Source of the DNA: Actinomyces viscosus
GTDB lineage: Bacteria; Actinomycetota; Actinomycetes; Actinomycetales; Actinomycetaceae
Length of the DNA: 64,000 bases
Direction of reading: 5' to 3'
Assembly: GCF_900637975.1 (NCBI RefSeq)
Contig: NZ_LR134477.1
Location: forward strand, 744,001-808,000
In this document: one piece after another, positions 38,043-47,200 of the stretch
How the letters are laid out: the number at the start of each line of letters is the position of its first letter
Numbering within the stretch: position 1 is the first letter of the stretch
The notes under the pieces: model-generated
What the model saw: the letters and a program-made list of their open reading frames with translations, nothing else
Databases searched by the model: none
Told to the model about the DNA's origin: nothing
Made by a program: the position numbers and the translations under genes

Positions 38043-39356
38043 GTGAACACTGCGGATAGCGCCGACGTCTGTGTTGTCGGCCTGGGTTACGTCGGAGAGA
38101 CGATGGCTGCGGCCTTCTTGGATGCTGGGATGTCGGTGTTGGGGGTTGAGCGCAACGATGAGCGGCGTGAGGCTCTGCAATCCGGACGAGCCCCAATCCA
38201 GGAACCTGGGGTTAACGAGGTCCTGGTCGCGGCGGATGACCGCTTCACCGTGGTTGCGTCCCTTGCTGACGCACCCTTACCCAAAAATATCGTACTGTGC
38301 GTGGGTACTCCGGTAAACCACGCAAGCGGTCATCCTGAGATCATGCTGGACCAGCTCACGGCTGCTATTGAGGACCTGGCGCTAATGATGACCGAGGACC
38401 ATTTGGTCGTCGTCCGCAGCACGGTACCGATCGGTACCTGCGACCGACTGGTGGTGCCAGCGCTGTCTGAGAAAATCGACAATCCTCTAGTAGCGATGTG
38501 CCCGGAGCGCACGATTCAGGGCAAGGCATTGCACGAGATCCGTACCTTACCTCAGGTCATCGGTGCGGCGTCGCCAGAATCGTTCGATCGTGCAGTTAAG
38601 CTTTTCCGAGCGGTCGCTCCCTGCCAGACTTTGGTGTCGTGCCTGGCCGCAGCTGAGGCTGTGAAGCTGTTCTGCAATGCGCACACCGATCTCATTTACG
38701 CTTTCGGCAATCAGGTAGCCCGTGCGTCCGAATCGCTAGGAATCGACGCATACGAGGTCATCACCTCCGCGAACATCGGCTATCCCCGTCCAGACCTGCA
38801 GCATCCCGGATATGTGGGCGGCAGTTGCCTGACAAAGGACCCCTATATGCTTCTTCAATCGCTGCGTGGCGTCGGCTACGAGCCGTCCCTGACGCGGGCG
38901 GCTCGCGCACTCAACGAGGACGTGCCCGGATGGGCAGTGGACACGGTTCTGGACGAGCTTGCCGGTGCTGGGGTGGTCCCCACCGACGCTCGGATCGCCG
39001 TCCTCGGCCTGGCCTACAAGGGCGATCCAAGAACCGACGACGTCCGCGGTGCGGCATACCCTGCCGTCCTTGAGCGGCTCCGCGAGCGAGGGGTCGGCGA
39101 GATTCGGCTCCACGACAACGTGGTGTCCCTGCCCGAGGAGTCTCGACCGGACATGGCTCAGATGGCCGACGTCCGCGATGCGGCATATGGCTGCCACGCA
39201 TTGATCATTCTTAATAACCAGGTCGAGTACCGCAAGTTGCCGTTGGACGAGCTCGCCGCAGTGATGGCCGAGCCGCGTGTCGTCTATGACCTGTGGAGCG
39301 TCGTCGACCCCAGTACCTCGGGTGCTGTGACCCTGCGGAGGTTTGGCCGTGGCTGA
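38043..39356 (+). CDS. UDP-glucose/GDP-mannose dehydrogenase family protein (WecC-like)
   Basis: 437 residues from GTG 38043 with AGGAG 8 bases upstream. Oxidises C6 of a nucleotide sugar to a uronic acid in two NAD-dependent steps. Rossmann VVGLGYVGE (about residue 11), CPERTIQGKALHEIRTLPQVIGA, which resembles the UDP-ManNAc dehydrogenase subgroup, catalytic Cys in GGSCLTKDPYML (about 259-261), and C-terminal VLGLAYKGDPRTDDVR. It overlaps the next gene by 8 bases. Supplies a sugar acid, probably an N-acetylhexosaminuronate, to the pathway; exact substrate inferred only. Confidence 0.9.
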   Translation: MNTADSADVCVVGLGYVGETMAAAFLDAGMSVLGVERNDERREALQSGRAPIQEPGVNEVLVAADDRFTVVASLADAPLPKNIVLCVGTPVNHASGHPEIMLDQLTAAIEDLALMMTEDHLVVVRSTVPIGTCDRLVVPALSEKIDNPLVAMCPERTIQGKALHEIRTLPQVIGAASPESFDRAVKLFRAVAPCQTLVSCLAAAEAVKLFCNAHTDLIYAFGNQVARASESLGIDAYEVITSANIGYPRPDLQHPGYVGGSCLTKDPYMLLQSLRGVGYEPSLTRAARALNEDVPGWAVDTVLDELAGAGVVPTDARIAVLGLAYKGDPRTDDVRGAAYPAVLERLRERGVGEIRLHDNVVSLPEESRPDMAQMADVRDAAYGCHALIILNNQVEYRKLPLDELAAVMAEPRVVYDLWSVVDPSTSGAVTLRRFGRG

Positions 39357-40323
39357 ACGAAAGATTCTGATCACCGGCGGTGCTGGTTTCATCGGGCTAC
39401 ACGTGGCCCGTCACCTCGTGGATGAGGCAGAAGTATGGATGGTCGACAACTTCAGCCGCGGCCAGCAGGATGCAGAGTTCGATGCTGTCGCCAATCGGTG
39501 CATCAAGGTCGAAGCCGACCTTACAGTACCCGGTGCGCTTAACGACTTGCCCCGCGACTTCACCGAGATCATCCACCTGGCTGCTGTTGTGGGCGTACAG
39601 GCCGCCAACACCGAGCCCTACCGCGTGTTCACGACCAACGTCGACTCCACATCCACGGTGGTCAGGTTTGCGGCTGAGCAGACCGGTGCGAGTCTGCTCT
39701 TCGCCAGCACCAGTGAAGTCTACGCGCAAAGCGCTGCAGTAGGGCTCGCAACGATTCCTACTCCGGAGTCAGTACCGATCCTCATGACGGACCTCGCTCA
39801 GTATCGTGCATCATACTCCCGCTCCAAGGTGGTCGGGGAATCATTGGTCCACTACGCGGCGGCGGCATTCGGCTTCCCGGCTGTCATCATCCGACCCCAC
39901 AATATCTACGGCCCGCGTATGGGGCATGCGCATGTCATACCGCAGTTTATCGACCGCGCGCTTGAGCGGATGGACCCGTTTCCTATGTACGGTGGAGACC
40001 AGGTCCGCGCGTTCTGCTACATCGACGACGCGGTGACGGCTATCAGCAGGCTGCTGACGGCACCGATGGAGCCGGGGCAGGTTGTCACTGTTAACGTCGG
40101 CAATGGCCAGGAACCGGTCGAGATGGCTGAGATAGCGCGTCGAGTCTGCCGCATCGCTGGCTACGAGCCCATGTTTGTTGAGCATGGTGCCCCCGATAAC
40201 TCGCCGGAGCGTCGCCAGCCCGACACAACGCTGCTTGCCGAGCTGACCGGGTTCGTACCAGGAGTAGACCTTGACGAGGGCATCACCTCCACCTTCGCCT
40301 GGTACGCGGAGCGCCGAGCATGA
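39349..40323 (+). CDS. NAD-dependent sugar epimerase/dehydratase
   Basis: 324 residues from GTG 39349 (CGGAGG 7 bases upstream; a TTG at 39343 is less likely). Extended short-chain dehydrogenase with GGAGFIGLHVARHL, the catalytic region STSEVYAQ (Ser/Thr) and Y-x3-K in ASYSRSKVVGE, plus IRPHNIYGPRMG, typical of nucleotide-sugar 4-epimerases and related decarboxylases. Together with the dehydrogenase upstream it could interconvert uronic acid sugars. Overlaps the glycosyltransferase start (ATGA). Confidence 0.88.
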   Translation: MAERKILITGGAGFIGLHVARHLVDEAEVWMVDNFSRGQQDAEFDAVANRCIKVEADLTVPGALNDLPRDFTEIIHLAAVVGVQAANTEPYRVFTTNVDSTSTVVRFAAEQTGASLLFASTSEVYAQSAAVGLATIPTPESVPILMTDLAQYRASYSRSKVVGESLVHYAAAAFGFPAVIIRPHNIYGPRMGHAHVIPQFIDRALERMDPFPMYGGDQVRAFCYIDDAVTAISRLLTAPMEPGQVVTVNVGNGQEPVEMAEIARRVCRIAGYEPMFVEHGAPDNSPERRQPDTTLLAELTGFVPGVDLDEGITSTFAWYAERRA

Positions 40324-41363
40324 AGATCTTCTTCGTCCTCAGCGGTTACCGTCCGTATATTGGAGGCGCCGAGCAGCAGACTCGATGCCTTGCCGACGAA
40401 CTGTGCTCGATGGGGCACATCGTCGAGCTCCTCGTCGTCGACCAAGGGAAGGCGACGGGCGACGCTCTGGAATCGCTCTCGGCCCAGTTCTCTGGCCCCG
40501 CTCGTCCCGATGTAGTCCATCTTGTGGACTCCGTCGATGGGGCACTGGTTGACGGGACATGCTCGCTGGTGCGCGAGCACGGCGGAACGCTGGTCTACAC
40601 ACCCGCCACCGACCAGTCTCTCTGGGGCGACTCGGAGACCGTGTGGCGTGCGATTCGTGAGGCTGACTTGGTGCTCGCGATGAACGAGACCGAGCAGAGA
40701 GCCCTCGCCGCGGTGCGTAGCTCAGGGGTCGAGTGCATCGAGCAAGGCGGCGACTTGGGCGAAGGAACCTACGATCTGCGTGCTGAACTCGGCATACCCA
40801 CCGGTGCTCCGGTTCTGCTTTTCGTGGGGCGCAAGATGGCCTCAAAGGGGTATGCGGCGCTCGTTCAGGCTGGTCCAATCATCTGGGACTCGCGCCCGGA
40901 TACCCGGCTGGTCTTCGTGGGACCAGCAGTGGACACCGACGCCGAGGTTCTGATCAGTCAGCTCGGGGATCCACGGGTCATCGACCTGGGCGTCGTTTCG
41001 GAAAAGATAAAGACCGCGGCATACGAGATGAGCACGATAGTGTGCTTGCCCTCCCGTGCGGACGTTTTTCCGATGGTCATTGTCGAGGCTTGGGCGGCAC
41101 GGCGTCCTTTGCTCCTCGGACCTTTCGATGGAGGGAAGTGCTTTATTGAAGAGGGAGTCGCCCTCGCGTGCGGGGACACGCCCGGCACGGTTGCGGCTAG
41201 TGCGGTCCATCTCCTCGACCACCCGGATATGGCCGAGGAACTTGCGGATCGGGGCTATGCGCGCTATCTCGGGCGACACTCATGGTCAGCGGTCGCTCGC
41301 CAGCATCTCGATCTCTACTCGCGGGTGGTCTTCACCCCCTCACACCAGGGAACAGGAATATGA
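40320..41363 (+). CDS. GT4-type glycosyltransferase
   Basis: 347 residues. GT-B fold: N-terminal FVLSGYRPYIGGAEQQTRCLADEL, a Gly-rich acceptor loop common in GT4 enzymes, and C-terminal LLFVGRKMASKGYAALVQA with the LPSRADVFPMVIVEAWA donor motif (E-x7-E related). No signal or membrane segment. It probably attaches the sugar made by the two preceding enzymes to the growing product. Acceptor not predictable. Confidence 0.88.
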   Translation: MKIFFVLSGYRPYIGGAEQQTRCLADELCSMGHIVELLVVDQGKATGDALESLSAQFSGPARPDVVHLVDSVDGALVDGTCSLVREHGGTLVYTPATDQSLWGDSETVWRAIREADLVLAMNETEQRALAAVRSSGVECIEQGGDLGEGTYDLRAELGIPTGAPVLLFVGRKMASKGYAALVQAGPIIWDSRPDTRLVFVGPAVDTDAEVLISQLGDPRVIDLGVVSEKIKTAAYEMSTIVCLPSRADVFPMVIVEAWAARRPLLLGPFDGGKCFIEEGVALACGDTPGTVAASAVHLLDHPDMAEELADRGYARYLGRHSWSAVARQHLDLYSRVVFTPSHQGTGI

Positions 41364-43495
41364 TTCGCGGCGTCGTTATCGCTGGCGGGCTAGGTACCCG
41401 GCTGGCTGGTTACAGTGCATCTCCCAAGCCGTTGGTCGAGGTCAATGGCAAGCCCATGCTCAGGAGGGTGCTTGAGTGTCAAGCAGAATTGGGAATTACC
41501 GAAGTCACCCTGATACTGGGGCACCGCCACGCGGAAGTGCTCGAGGCTACGCTCTCCTGGGATCTGCCCATGGCGCTCCACAGCGTTGTTGAAGAACAGC
41601 CGCTGGGCACCGCAGGAGGCTTATCCCTTATAGGCGCTCATGGCTGTCCCACGCTGGTGATGAACACGGACGTGATGATCCGGCCCAGCGAGGCGGCGCG
41701 CCTCATCGACGACCACCGCTGCGAGTCGTCCGCGGCCAGCGCTTTGGTCCACGAGGTCCAGTGGACACTCCCCTACGGGTCGGTGATCGTGGGCGACCGC
41801 TGCCGCCAGATCCTGTCGATCACGGAGAAACCCTCGCAGCAGCATCTGGTTCTGACCGGTGTTTATGTCCTCGACGACCGCGTCCTCGGCCTGATCCCAC
41901 CCGGGCAGCGCTACGACATGCCTCGGCTCCTCCTCGACGCTGTGGCAAAGGGGCATCCGGTGCGTGCGGTGCGGACCACAGGTGAGTGGTTCGACGTGGG
42001 CACCCCGGATACTCTTCGTCAGGCCGAGCAAGTTGTCGGCCCGGAGCCATCCTCCGTGGGTGGGAGTCCGGTGACTGGACCACCTGTACAGAGCCTTGGT
42101 CGTATACTGACCGACGCTGTAGCCACCGCCCCAGATCGCGCGGCGTTGGTCGCCAATGGTGAGTCTCTCACCTATCAACAGTTGGACGAGGCTGTCCAGC
42201 AGCGTAGCGAGGCGCTTCTGGCAAGCGGTGTCGTACCGGGTGACGTCGTTCTGGTCGACGGTGCTGCCAACTTCGAGTTCGTGATCTCAGCCTGGTCGGT
42301 GTGGACGGTTGGAGCTGCCCTGGCCGTCGCCCACCCCGGATGCGCTCCCGTCGAGCTGGAGCGCCTTCGCCAGCTGGTGCGGCCACGCGTCGAGCTACGG
42401 GGTAAGGGTTCCTTTGCTGCGGAAACTGGGGGGACTGCGGGGGTTACGGCACCGGAGGTCCAGCTGCGCGATCCCGCTCTGGTCGTCGCGACATCGGGCT
42501 CAACTGGGGAACCAAAGGCGGTCGTTTGTCCCCTTTCGCAGGTGTGGTTCAGTCTCGACGCCATCCAGGAGCGGCTGGGTTATCGCGATGACGACATTGT
42601 GCTCCTAACCCTTCCCATGGCCTTTGACTACGGGCTCTACCAGCTGTTGCTGGCGGCTCGTGTGGCGGCGACCGTGGTACTGCGGTCCCCGGACAACCTC
42701 TTGTCGCTCGCCAATGACGTCGAGCGATATAAGGCCACGGTCGTGCCAGGTACGCCGTCGATTCTGAGGGCCTTGGCGCGAACGTGGTGCAGGCGTCCCC
42801 GCGCAGGACACGTCCGCCTCCTCACAAACACTGGCGAGAGGCTCGACGAGGCAGTTCAACAGCAGATTGCCATGGCGTTCCCGGGGGCTGCGATGGCCCT
42901 CATGTACGGCATCACCGAGTGCAAGCGCATATCGATCGAGGTAGTTCCCGTTGAGGCTCTCCCTAAATCGACGTCTGGGTTCCCTTTGCGCGGCGTTTCC
43001 GTTCGAGTTGTAAATTCTCAGGGCGAGTCGGTGGCTGAGGGTGATGCAGGAGAAATTGTGGTGAGCGGCGGCAATCTGACTGACGGATATCTACGCGATC
43101 CCGATGCCACTGCGCGGCGATTTCGATGGGACATGCAAAACAACGTGCGCGAATTGTGGACCGGCGACTTCGGTCGCCTCATCGATGGCCGTGTTGTGGT
43201 CGAGCATCGTATCGACGGTCAGCGGAAACTCAACGGTGTTCGAGTAGAAGCGGGAGAAATCGAGCGAGCTGCTGAACTTGTGAGCGGAGTGGAGCGCGCA
43301 GTACTGGTACCTTTACCAGACAGCGACCCAGTTCTCGTCGTCATGGGGGTGGCGCGCGCGGAAGAGGTCCGAGCGGCACTGGAAGAACACCTCAACCGGG
43401 CCAAAATCCCGCGACGCGTGGAATCTGTTCCTGAGCTACCGCTCACACGTAACGGAAAGATTGCTGTCCCCGAACTAGTGACGAGGTTGAACTAA
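41360..43495 (+). CDS. Nucleotidyltransferase-adenylation domain fusion protein
   Basis: 711 residues from ATG 41360, overlapping the glycosyltransferase stop by 4 bases. Residues 1 to ~235 form a sugar-1-phosphate nucleotidyltransferase (AGGLGTRLAGY at residue 8, PKPLVEVNGKPMLRR, metal-binding NTDVM). Residues ~245-711 form an ANL adenylation domain: A3 ATSGSTGEPKAVV (about 376), A5 YGITECKR, A7 LWTGDFGRL, A8 GQRKLNGVRVEAGEIE, A10 catalytic Lys in LTRNGKIAV. All motifs needed for both activities look intact. NDP-sugar formation and amino/aryl acid activation in one chain is not an arrangement I recognise. There is no carrier domain in the protein; the next gene supplies two. Confidence 0.88.
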   Translation: MIRGVVIAGGLGTRLAGYSASPKPLVEVNGKPMLRRVLECQAELGITEVTLILGHRHAEVLEATLSWDLPMALHSVVEEQPLGTAGGLSLIGAHGCPTLVMNTDVMIRPSEAARLIDDHRCESSAASALVHEVQWTLPYGSVIVGDRCRQILSITEKPSQQHLVLTGVYVLDDRVLGLIPPGQRYDMPRLLLDAVAKGHPVRAVRTTGEWFDVGTPDTLRQAEQVVGPEPSSVGGSPVTGPPVQSLGRILTDAVATAPDRAALVANGESLTYQQLDEAVQQRSEALLASGVVPGDVVLVDGAANFEFVISAWSVWTVGAALAVAHPGCAPVELERLRQLVRPRVELRGKGSFAAETGGTAGVTAPEVQLRDPALVVATSGSTGEPKAVVCPLSQVWFSLDAIQERLGYRDDDIVLLTLPMAFDYGLYQLLLAARVAATVVLRSPDNLLSLANDVERYKATVVPGTPSILRALARTWCRRPRAGHVRLLTNTGERLDEAVQQQIAMAFPGAAMALMYGITECKRISIEVVPVEALPKSTSGFPLRGVSVRVVNSQGESVAEGDAGEIVVSGGNLTDGYLRDPDATARRFRWDMQNNVRELWTGDFGRLIDGRVVVEHRIDGQRKLNGVRVEAGEIERAAELVSGVERAVLVPLPDSDPVLVVMGVARAEEVRAALEEHLNRAKIPRRVESVPELPLTRNGKIAVPELVTRLN

Positions 43496-44070
43496 TGAGT
43501 TACCTGGCAAGCCAAAGAATCCAATTCCTGTCGGTCGTATCAAAACTGTCGTCAGGCGTTTCGACCGAGTCTCTTACGGATGATTCTCGATTATTTGACA
43601 TTGGTTTTGACTCAGCACGCAGTGTAGATCTTTTAATGGCTCTCGAAGATGAGTTTCAGGTCATTTTTGATGACAATGAGCTTGCTCTTGAAAATATGCA
43701 GACCGTCGGCGGAGTGTGGGATCTGCTTGCTCCCCATCTGACTACTCGACCACATCAAGAGGAGTCGAACATACCAGAGACATCTCTCACCGGGGCAACC
43801 AGCGTTGCGGAATTGGTGCGCATCGAGATGGCTACGTGTCTGCAAATGCCCGCGGCCGACCTTACGGATGACTCGGACTTCTTCGACTTAGGAGGACATT
43901 CTCTGATTGCGATCGCACTGGTCGAGGGGTTGTGTGGTCAGCTGCCACTGTCCGAGGACCAGACCCGTGAGGAGGCGGAGGGGGAGGTGCTCACTGCACT
44001 CTTCCTCACCCCGAGGCTGGCCGACTTCACTGCTGCCGTTGAGCGGATTGTTTCCGGGAGCCCAGAGTGA
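43495..44070 (+). CDS. Tandem acyl/peptidyl carrier protein
   Basis: 191 residues with two carrier domains. First: LFDIGFDSARSVDLL (attachment Ser about residue 40). Second: FFDLGGHSLIAIALV, a standard PCP motif (Ser about 136). They are joined by a ~25-residue polar linker. Both would be loaded with phosphopantetheine by the transferase at 37276. The two adenylating enzymes at 41360 and 48978 match two carriers in number. Three TTA leucine codons (33, 47 and 132) are present, rare in this GC-rich genome. Start overlaps the previous stop (TAATG). Confidence 0.88.
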   Translation: MSYLASQRIQFLSVVSKLSSGVSTESLTDDSRLFDIGFDSARSVDLLMALEDEFQVIFDDNELALENMQTVGGVWDLLAPHLTTRPHQEESNIPETSLTGATSVAELVRIEMATCLQMPAADLTDDSDFFDLGGHSLIAIALVEGLCGQLPLSEDQTREEAEGEVLTALFLTPRLADFTAAVERIVSGSPE

Positions 44071-45434
44071 ACCTCGTTGCATCGCTTCAGGACCAGATCG
44101 CGACCCAGGGACGGGCCCCGTTGACCGACCCGCAGATCGCGCTGTGGATTGCCGAGCGACGGGCTCCGGGGGCGGTCTGCATCTCTACATCGACCATGGC
44201 TCTGAGTGATCCGCTGCGGCCCGAGGTAATTACTGCGGCTCTGGATGATACGCTCAGGGAGCACCCCATGCTGCGGGCTTTCTTTGCGGTTAGCAGTCCA
44301 GGCGAGGTGCAGCAAGCCATCACCGATGTGGACTCCGTCCCGTGGATCGACCTCAGCGCCAGCGGTCCCACGTGCGCAACAGGGGTCGAGGCGGCAGCAT
44401 TGGCGTTCGCAGCCCCAATGAACCTGTCAACCGGCCAAATCATGCGGGCAGTCGGGTGGCGGACGCTGGAAAACGGGTATCGCCTCACCATCGAGACCCA
44501 TCACCTGGCGATCGATCAGCGATCGTGGGCATTCGTGGTATGGCCTACAGTGGCCCGACGTTATAACGCCAGAGTCACCGGGCGGAACGAGCCAGAGCCA
44601 GCACAAATCTCTTCGTTCTTTGAATACGCCCGGCAGCGGTTGCTGCAGCGCTCCGAGCAGCATTATCAGGAGCGGTGCGAGAACTTTGTACGAGGCACAT
44701 TGCTCAACTGTGTGACAGCTCCGTCCGCGACGCGCACCATACCGTCGGGCAATGTGGTCAGCGACCATGGTGCCCTCGGTATGCGGCGTGGTGACTTTGA
44801 GACTGCGTGCCGTTCCTTCGGCGTCTTCCCCTCCGCCGTGTACGCCATCGCCGTCGGTCTGGTGCTGGCGTGCCTAGAAATTGAACAGGTGGTAATGCTG
44901 CGCGTGTCGGACCGTCCACTGGACCACGACGCTCTCGTCGGGATGTACGCCAACGCACTGCCGCTCGATCTGACACCGGAGCCGGGTTGCACCTTGGGGC
45001 AGCACCGCACAACGGCGAGCAAGCGCATGGTCTCCCTGATGCGCAACCGCGACCTTGCGCTGAGAGACCTCGAGCATATGGCGCGCATGATCCATGGCCA
45101 CCGGGTAGCCCTGTCGAGGCCGTTGAGTGTCACCTATACGCCTTCGGATGACGTGGGTCCCCAGTTCGCAGGTGTCACCTGGAGTGTGCACGAGGAAGAT
45201 CCCGAGAGGTTCGTCACGGGTACTGACCTGCGGTTGTTTTCCGAGGCTGGTGAGCTCATGGCCAAGGTCAGTTGGCAGCCTGGAGGAGAAGACTCGGATG
45301 TTCTCGGCGCCTCCTTCCTGCGACTCATCGGCCCTGCGATGCAACTCGTCCTGGGACCCGATGGTCTGCCTGTTGCGCAACTGGTCGATCAGCTACGCCA
45401 GATGGCGGACGCCACTACGGAAAGTGTGCGATGA
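44067..45434 (+). CDS. Free-standing condensation-domain-like protein
   Basis: 455 residues from GTG 44067. NRPS condensation fold with LTDPQIALWIAERRAPGA near the N-terminus and the active-site HHLAIDQRS (about residue 145; HHxxxD is kept, the following Gly is Gln). The DFGWG-type latch is not obvious. Condensation domains join two carrier-bound acyl groups, or release a product onto a free amine or hydroxyl. As a separate protein beside a tandem carrier it probably works in trans. Overlaps both neighbours by 4 bases. Confidence 0.78.
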   Translation: MNLVASLQDQIATQGRAPLTDPQIALWIAERRAPGAVCISTSTMALSDPLRPEVITAALDDTLREHPMLRAFFAVSSPGEVQQAITDVDSVPWIDLSASGPTCATGVEAAALAFAAPMNLSTGQIMRAVGWRTLENGYRLTIETHHLAIDQRSWAFVVWPTVARRYNARVTGRNEPEPAQISSFFEYARQRLLQRSEQHYQERCENFVRGTLLNCVTAPSATRTIPSGNVVSDHGALGMRRGDFETACRSFGVFPSAVYAIAVGLVLACLEIEQVVMLRVSDRPLDHDALVGMYANALPLDLTPEPGCTLGQHRTTASKRMVSLMRNRDLALRDLEHMARMIHGHRVALSRPLSVTYTPSDDVGPQFAGVTWSVHEEDPERFVTGTDLRLFSEAGELMAKVSWQPGGEDSDVLGASFLRLIGPAMQLVLGPDGLPVAQLVDQLRQMADATTESVR

Positions 45435-47200
45435 GCACGATGGATCGCTCGCGTACCGACCAGTGGTTCCGGGAGTGGGCCCGACCTTACCTGCTAGCCC
45501 ACCGGGGCTGGCTTGCGACATACGCCGTTGTTGCCATACTCGGACAGGTTGCCGCTGCCGGCGTCCCGTGGCTTACTGGATCGGCCGTAAATATCGCGGT
45601 CGGGTCGGACACATCCATGTCACTGACCCGTATCGCTCTACTCCTGCTCACCCTCATCGTTGTTTCCGGATGCCTCGGGATTCTGCAGGTCGTCATCGCC
45701 GAAACGTTATCGACAACCACCGCACGCGATACACGGGACACGCTCTTTCGAGGAATCTTGCGTCGCGGTCAGGGACGGAGTTCGTTCTCGCCAGGAGACC
45801 TCACAGCGCGGCAGATCGGCGATTCCGTCGAGGTGGGGCTGCTCGTATCTCCGGGTGGTGACCTCCTCGTCGAGGTGGTATTAGGGGCACTGGTTCCCTT
45901 GATTTTCATCACCCTGATCAGCCCTCAACTTCTACTGATGCCACTAGTCTTCTGCGCACTCTTCTGGTGGACGATGGCAGCACACACCCGACGACTCAGC
46001 GGGGTGTCGGCCGATGAGCGGGCGCTCAACGGTGAACTGAACAACACGGTCGCCGAGACGCTAGGCTCGATGCAAACCCAGATCCTCACTGGAGCGTCGG
46101 TCGCATCGGTCAACCGGGTGCTCGAGATGGCTGAGGCCTATCGTGACACGGCTACTCGACAGCATAAGAACAATGCGCGTTTTATACCTGCGCTGGTTTT
46201 CGTCGTAATGATGCTGCTGGCCGCTGGGCACTCGCTGGTGTTGCTGCACCGTGGGGACATTTCACCGGGTGCGGCGGTGTCCTTCATGGGACTCTTTGCT
46301 GCCTTTCGCGGGGCGCTGCAGACGGGCTCCGCCTCGACCGGATTCATTAACGCAGGAAGGGCCGCCGCACGTCGCGTATGGGAGGTACTCCTAGACCTGC
46401 GCGGTGCTCGGGGCGGGGGAGACGGTCAGGCGGTCGCTGGCGACCTTCTGTTCGAAGGGGTCACGGTGCGATTTGGTGGCCGGACCGTGCTGGACCATAT
46501 CGACTTGCACGTTCCAGCTGGCACCCACCTGGCCCTTCTTGGGTCCACCGGCAGCGGGAAGTCGACCTTCGCCCGACTGATCACAGGTGAACTGTTGCCC
46601 GATGAGGGGGGCGTGCTGATCGACGGGATCCCTTCCGGTGACCTCGCTACAGACGCCTCGGTGTCCCGGGTCGCCGTTGTGCCCCAACAGACGCACCTCT
46701 TCTCACGAACGATCGGGGAAAACATCGCTCTCGGCGCGCATGAAACCGATTCAGCCTCCATCAGAGCGGCCGCACGCAGGGCGTGCCTGGACGATTTCCT
46801 CGAGACGTTGCCTGCTGGCCTGGGAACCCAAGTCGCCGAGGCGGGCTTGACGTTATCGGGAGGGCAGCGGCAGCGCATCGGTCTTGCTCGTGCACTGATC
46901 ACGCACCCTGCCATCCTGGTGCTTGATGATTGGACCTCTGCGGTGGACCCGCAGACGGCGGAAAGCCTGCGCGCCGTCATACGTACCGAGCCCCGACCAA
47001 CGGTAATCGAGATCACTAACCGGGTTACTGACGCGATAGAGGCCGAACTGGTGATCATCCTGCACCGAGGTGCGGTGATCGCCATGGGCACGCCAGGAGA
47101 GCTGAAAGAGAACTCGGCCATCTATCGCCGGCTCCTGGCTTCGACCCAGGTGAGAGCTGCGGACACATCGTCGATCGGAGCCGCATCATGGGACTTCTAG
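45431..47200 (+). CDS. ABC exporter half-transporter with degenerate ATP site
   Basis: 589 residues from ATG 45431, overlapping the condensation gene stop (ATGA). Six-helix type I exporter membrane domain, then an ATPase domain: Walker A GSTGSGKST (about 371), signature LSGGQRQR, Walker B VLDDWTS (Asp in place of the catalytic Glu) and ITNRV in place of the usual H-loop ITHR. Loss of Glu and His marks this as the degenerate half of a heterodimeric exporter. Pairs with the next gene, which it overlaps by 13 bases. Confidence 0.9.
   Translation: MSTMDRSRTDQWFREWARPYLLAHRGWLATYAVVAILGQVAAAGVPWLTGSAVNIAVGSDTSMSLTRIALLLLTLIVVSGCLGILQVVIAETLSTTTARDTRDTLFRGILRRGQGRSSFSPGDLTARQIGDSVEVGLLVSPGGDLLVEVVLGALVPLIFITLISPQLLLMPLVFCALFWWTMAAHTRRLSGVSADERALNGELNNTVAETLGSMQTQILTGASVASVNRVLEMAEAYRDTATRQHKNNARFIPALVFVVMMLLAAGHSLVLLHRGDISPGAAVSFMGLFAAFRGALQTGSASTGFINAGRAAARRVWEVLLDLRGARGGGDGQAVAGDLLFEGVTVRFGGRTVLDHIDLHVPAGTHLALLGSTGSGKSTFARLITGELLPDEGGVLIDGIPSGDLATDASVSRVAVVPQQTHLFSRTIGENIALGAHETDSASIRAAARRACLDDFLETLPAGLGTQVAEAGLTLSGGQRQRIGLARALITHPAILVLDDWTSAVDPQTAESLRAVIRTEPRPTVIEITNRVTDAIEAELVIILHRGAVIAMGTPGELKENSAIYRRLLASTQVRAADTSSIGAASWDF

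Noticed and set aside
37276-43495. Interpretation of the locus as a capsule or O-antigen cluster
   Set aside because: No Wzx/Wzy, priming glycosyltransferase or polymerase; carriers, a condensation protein and a PPTase point to a small molecule.
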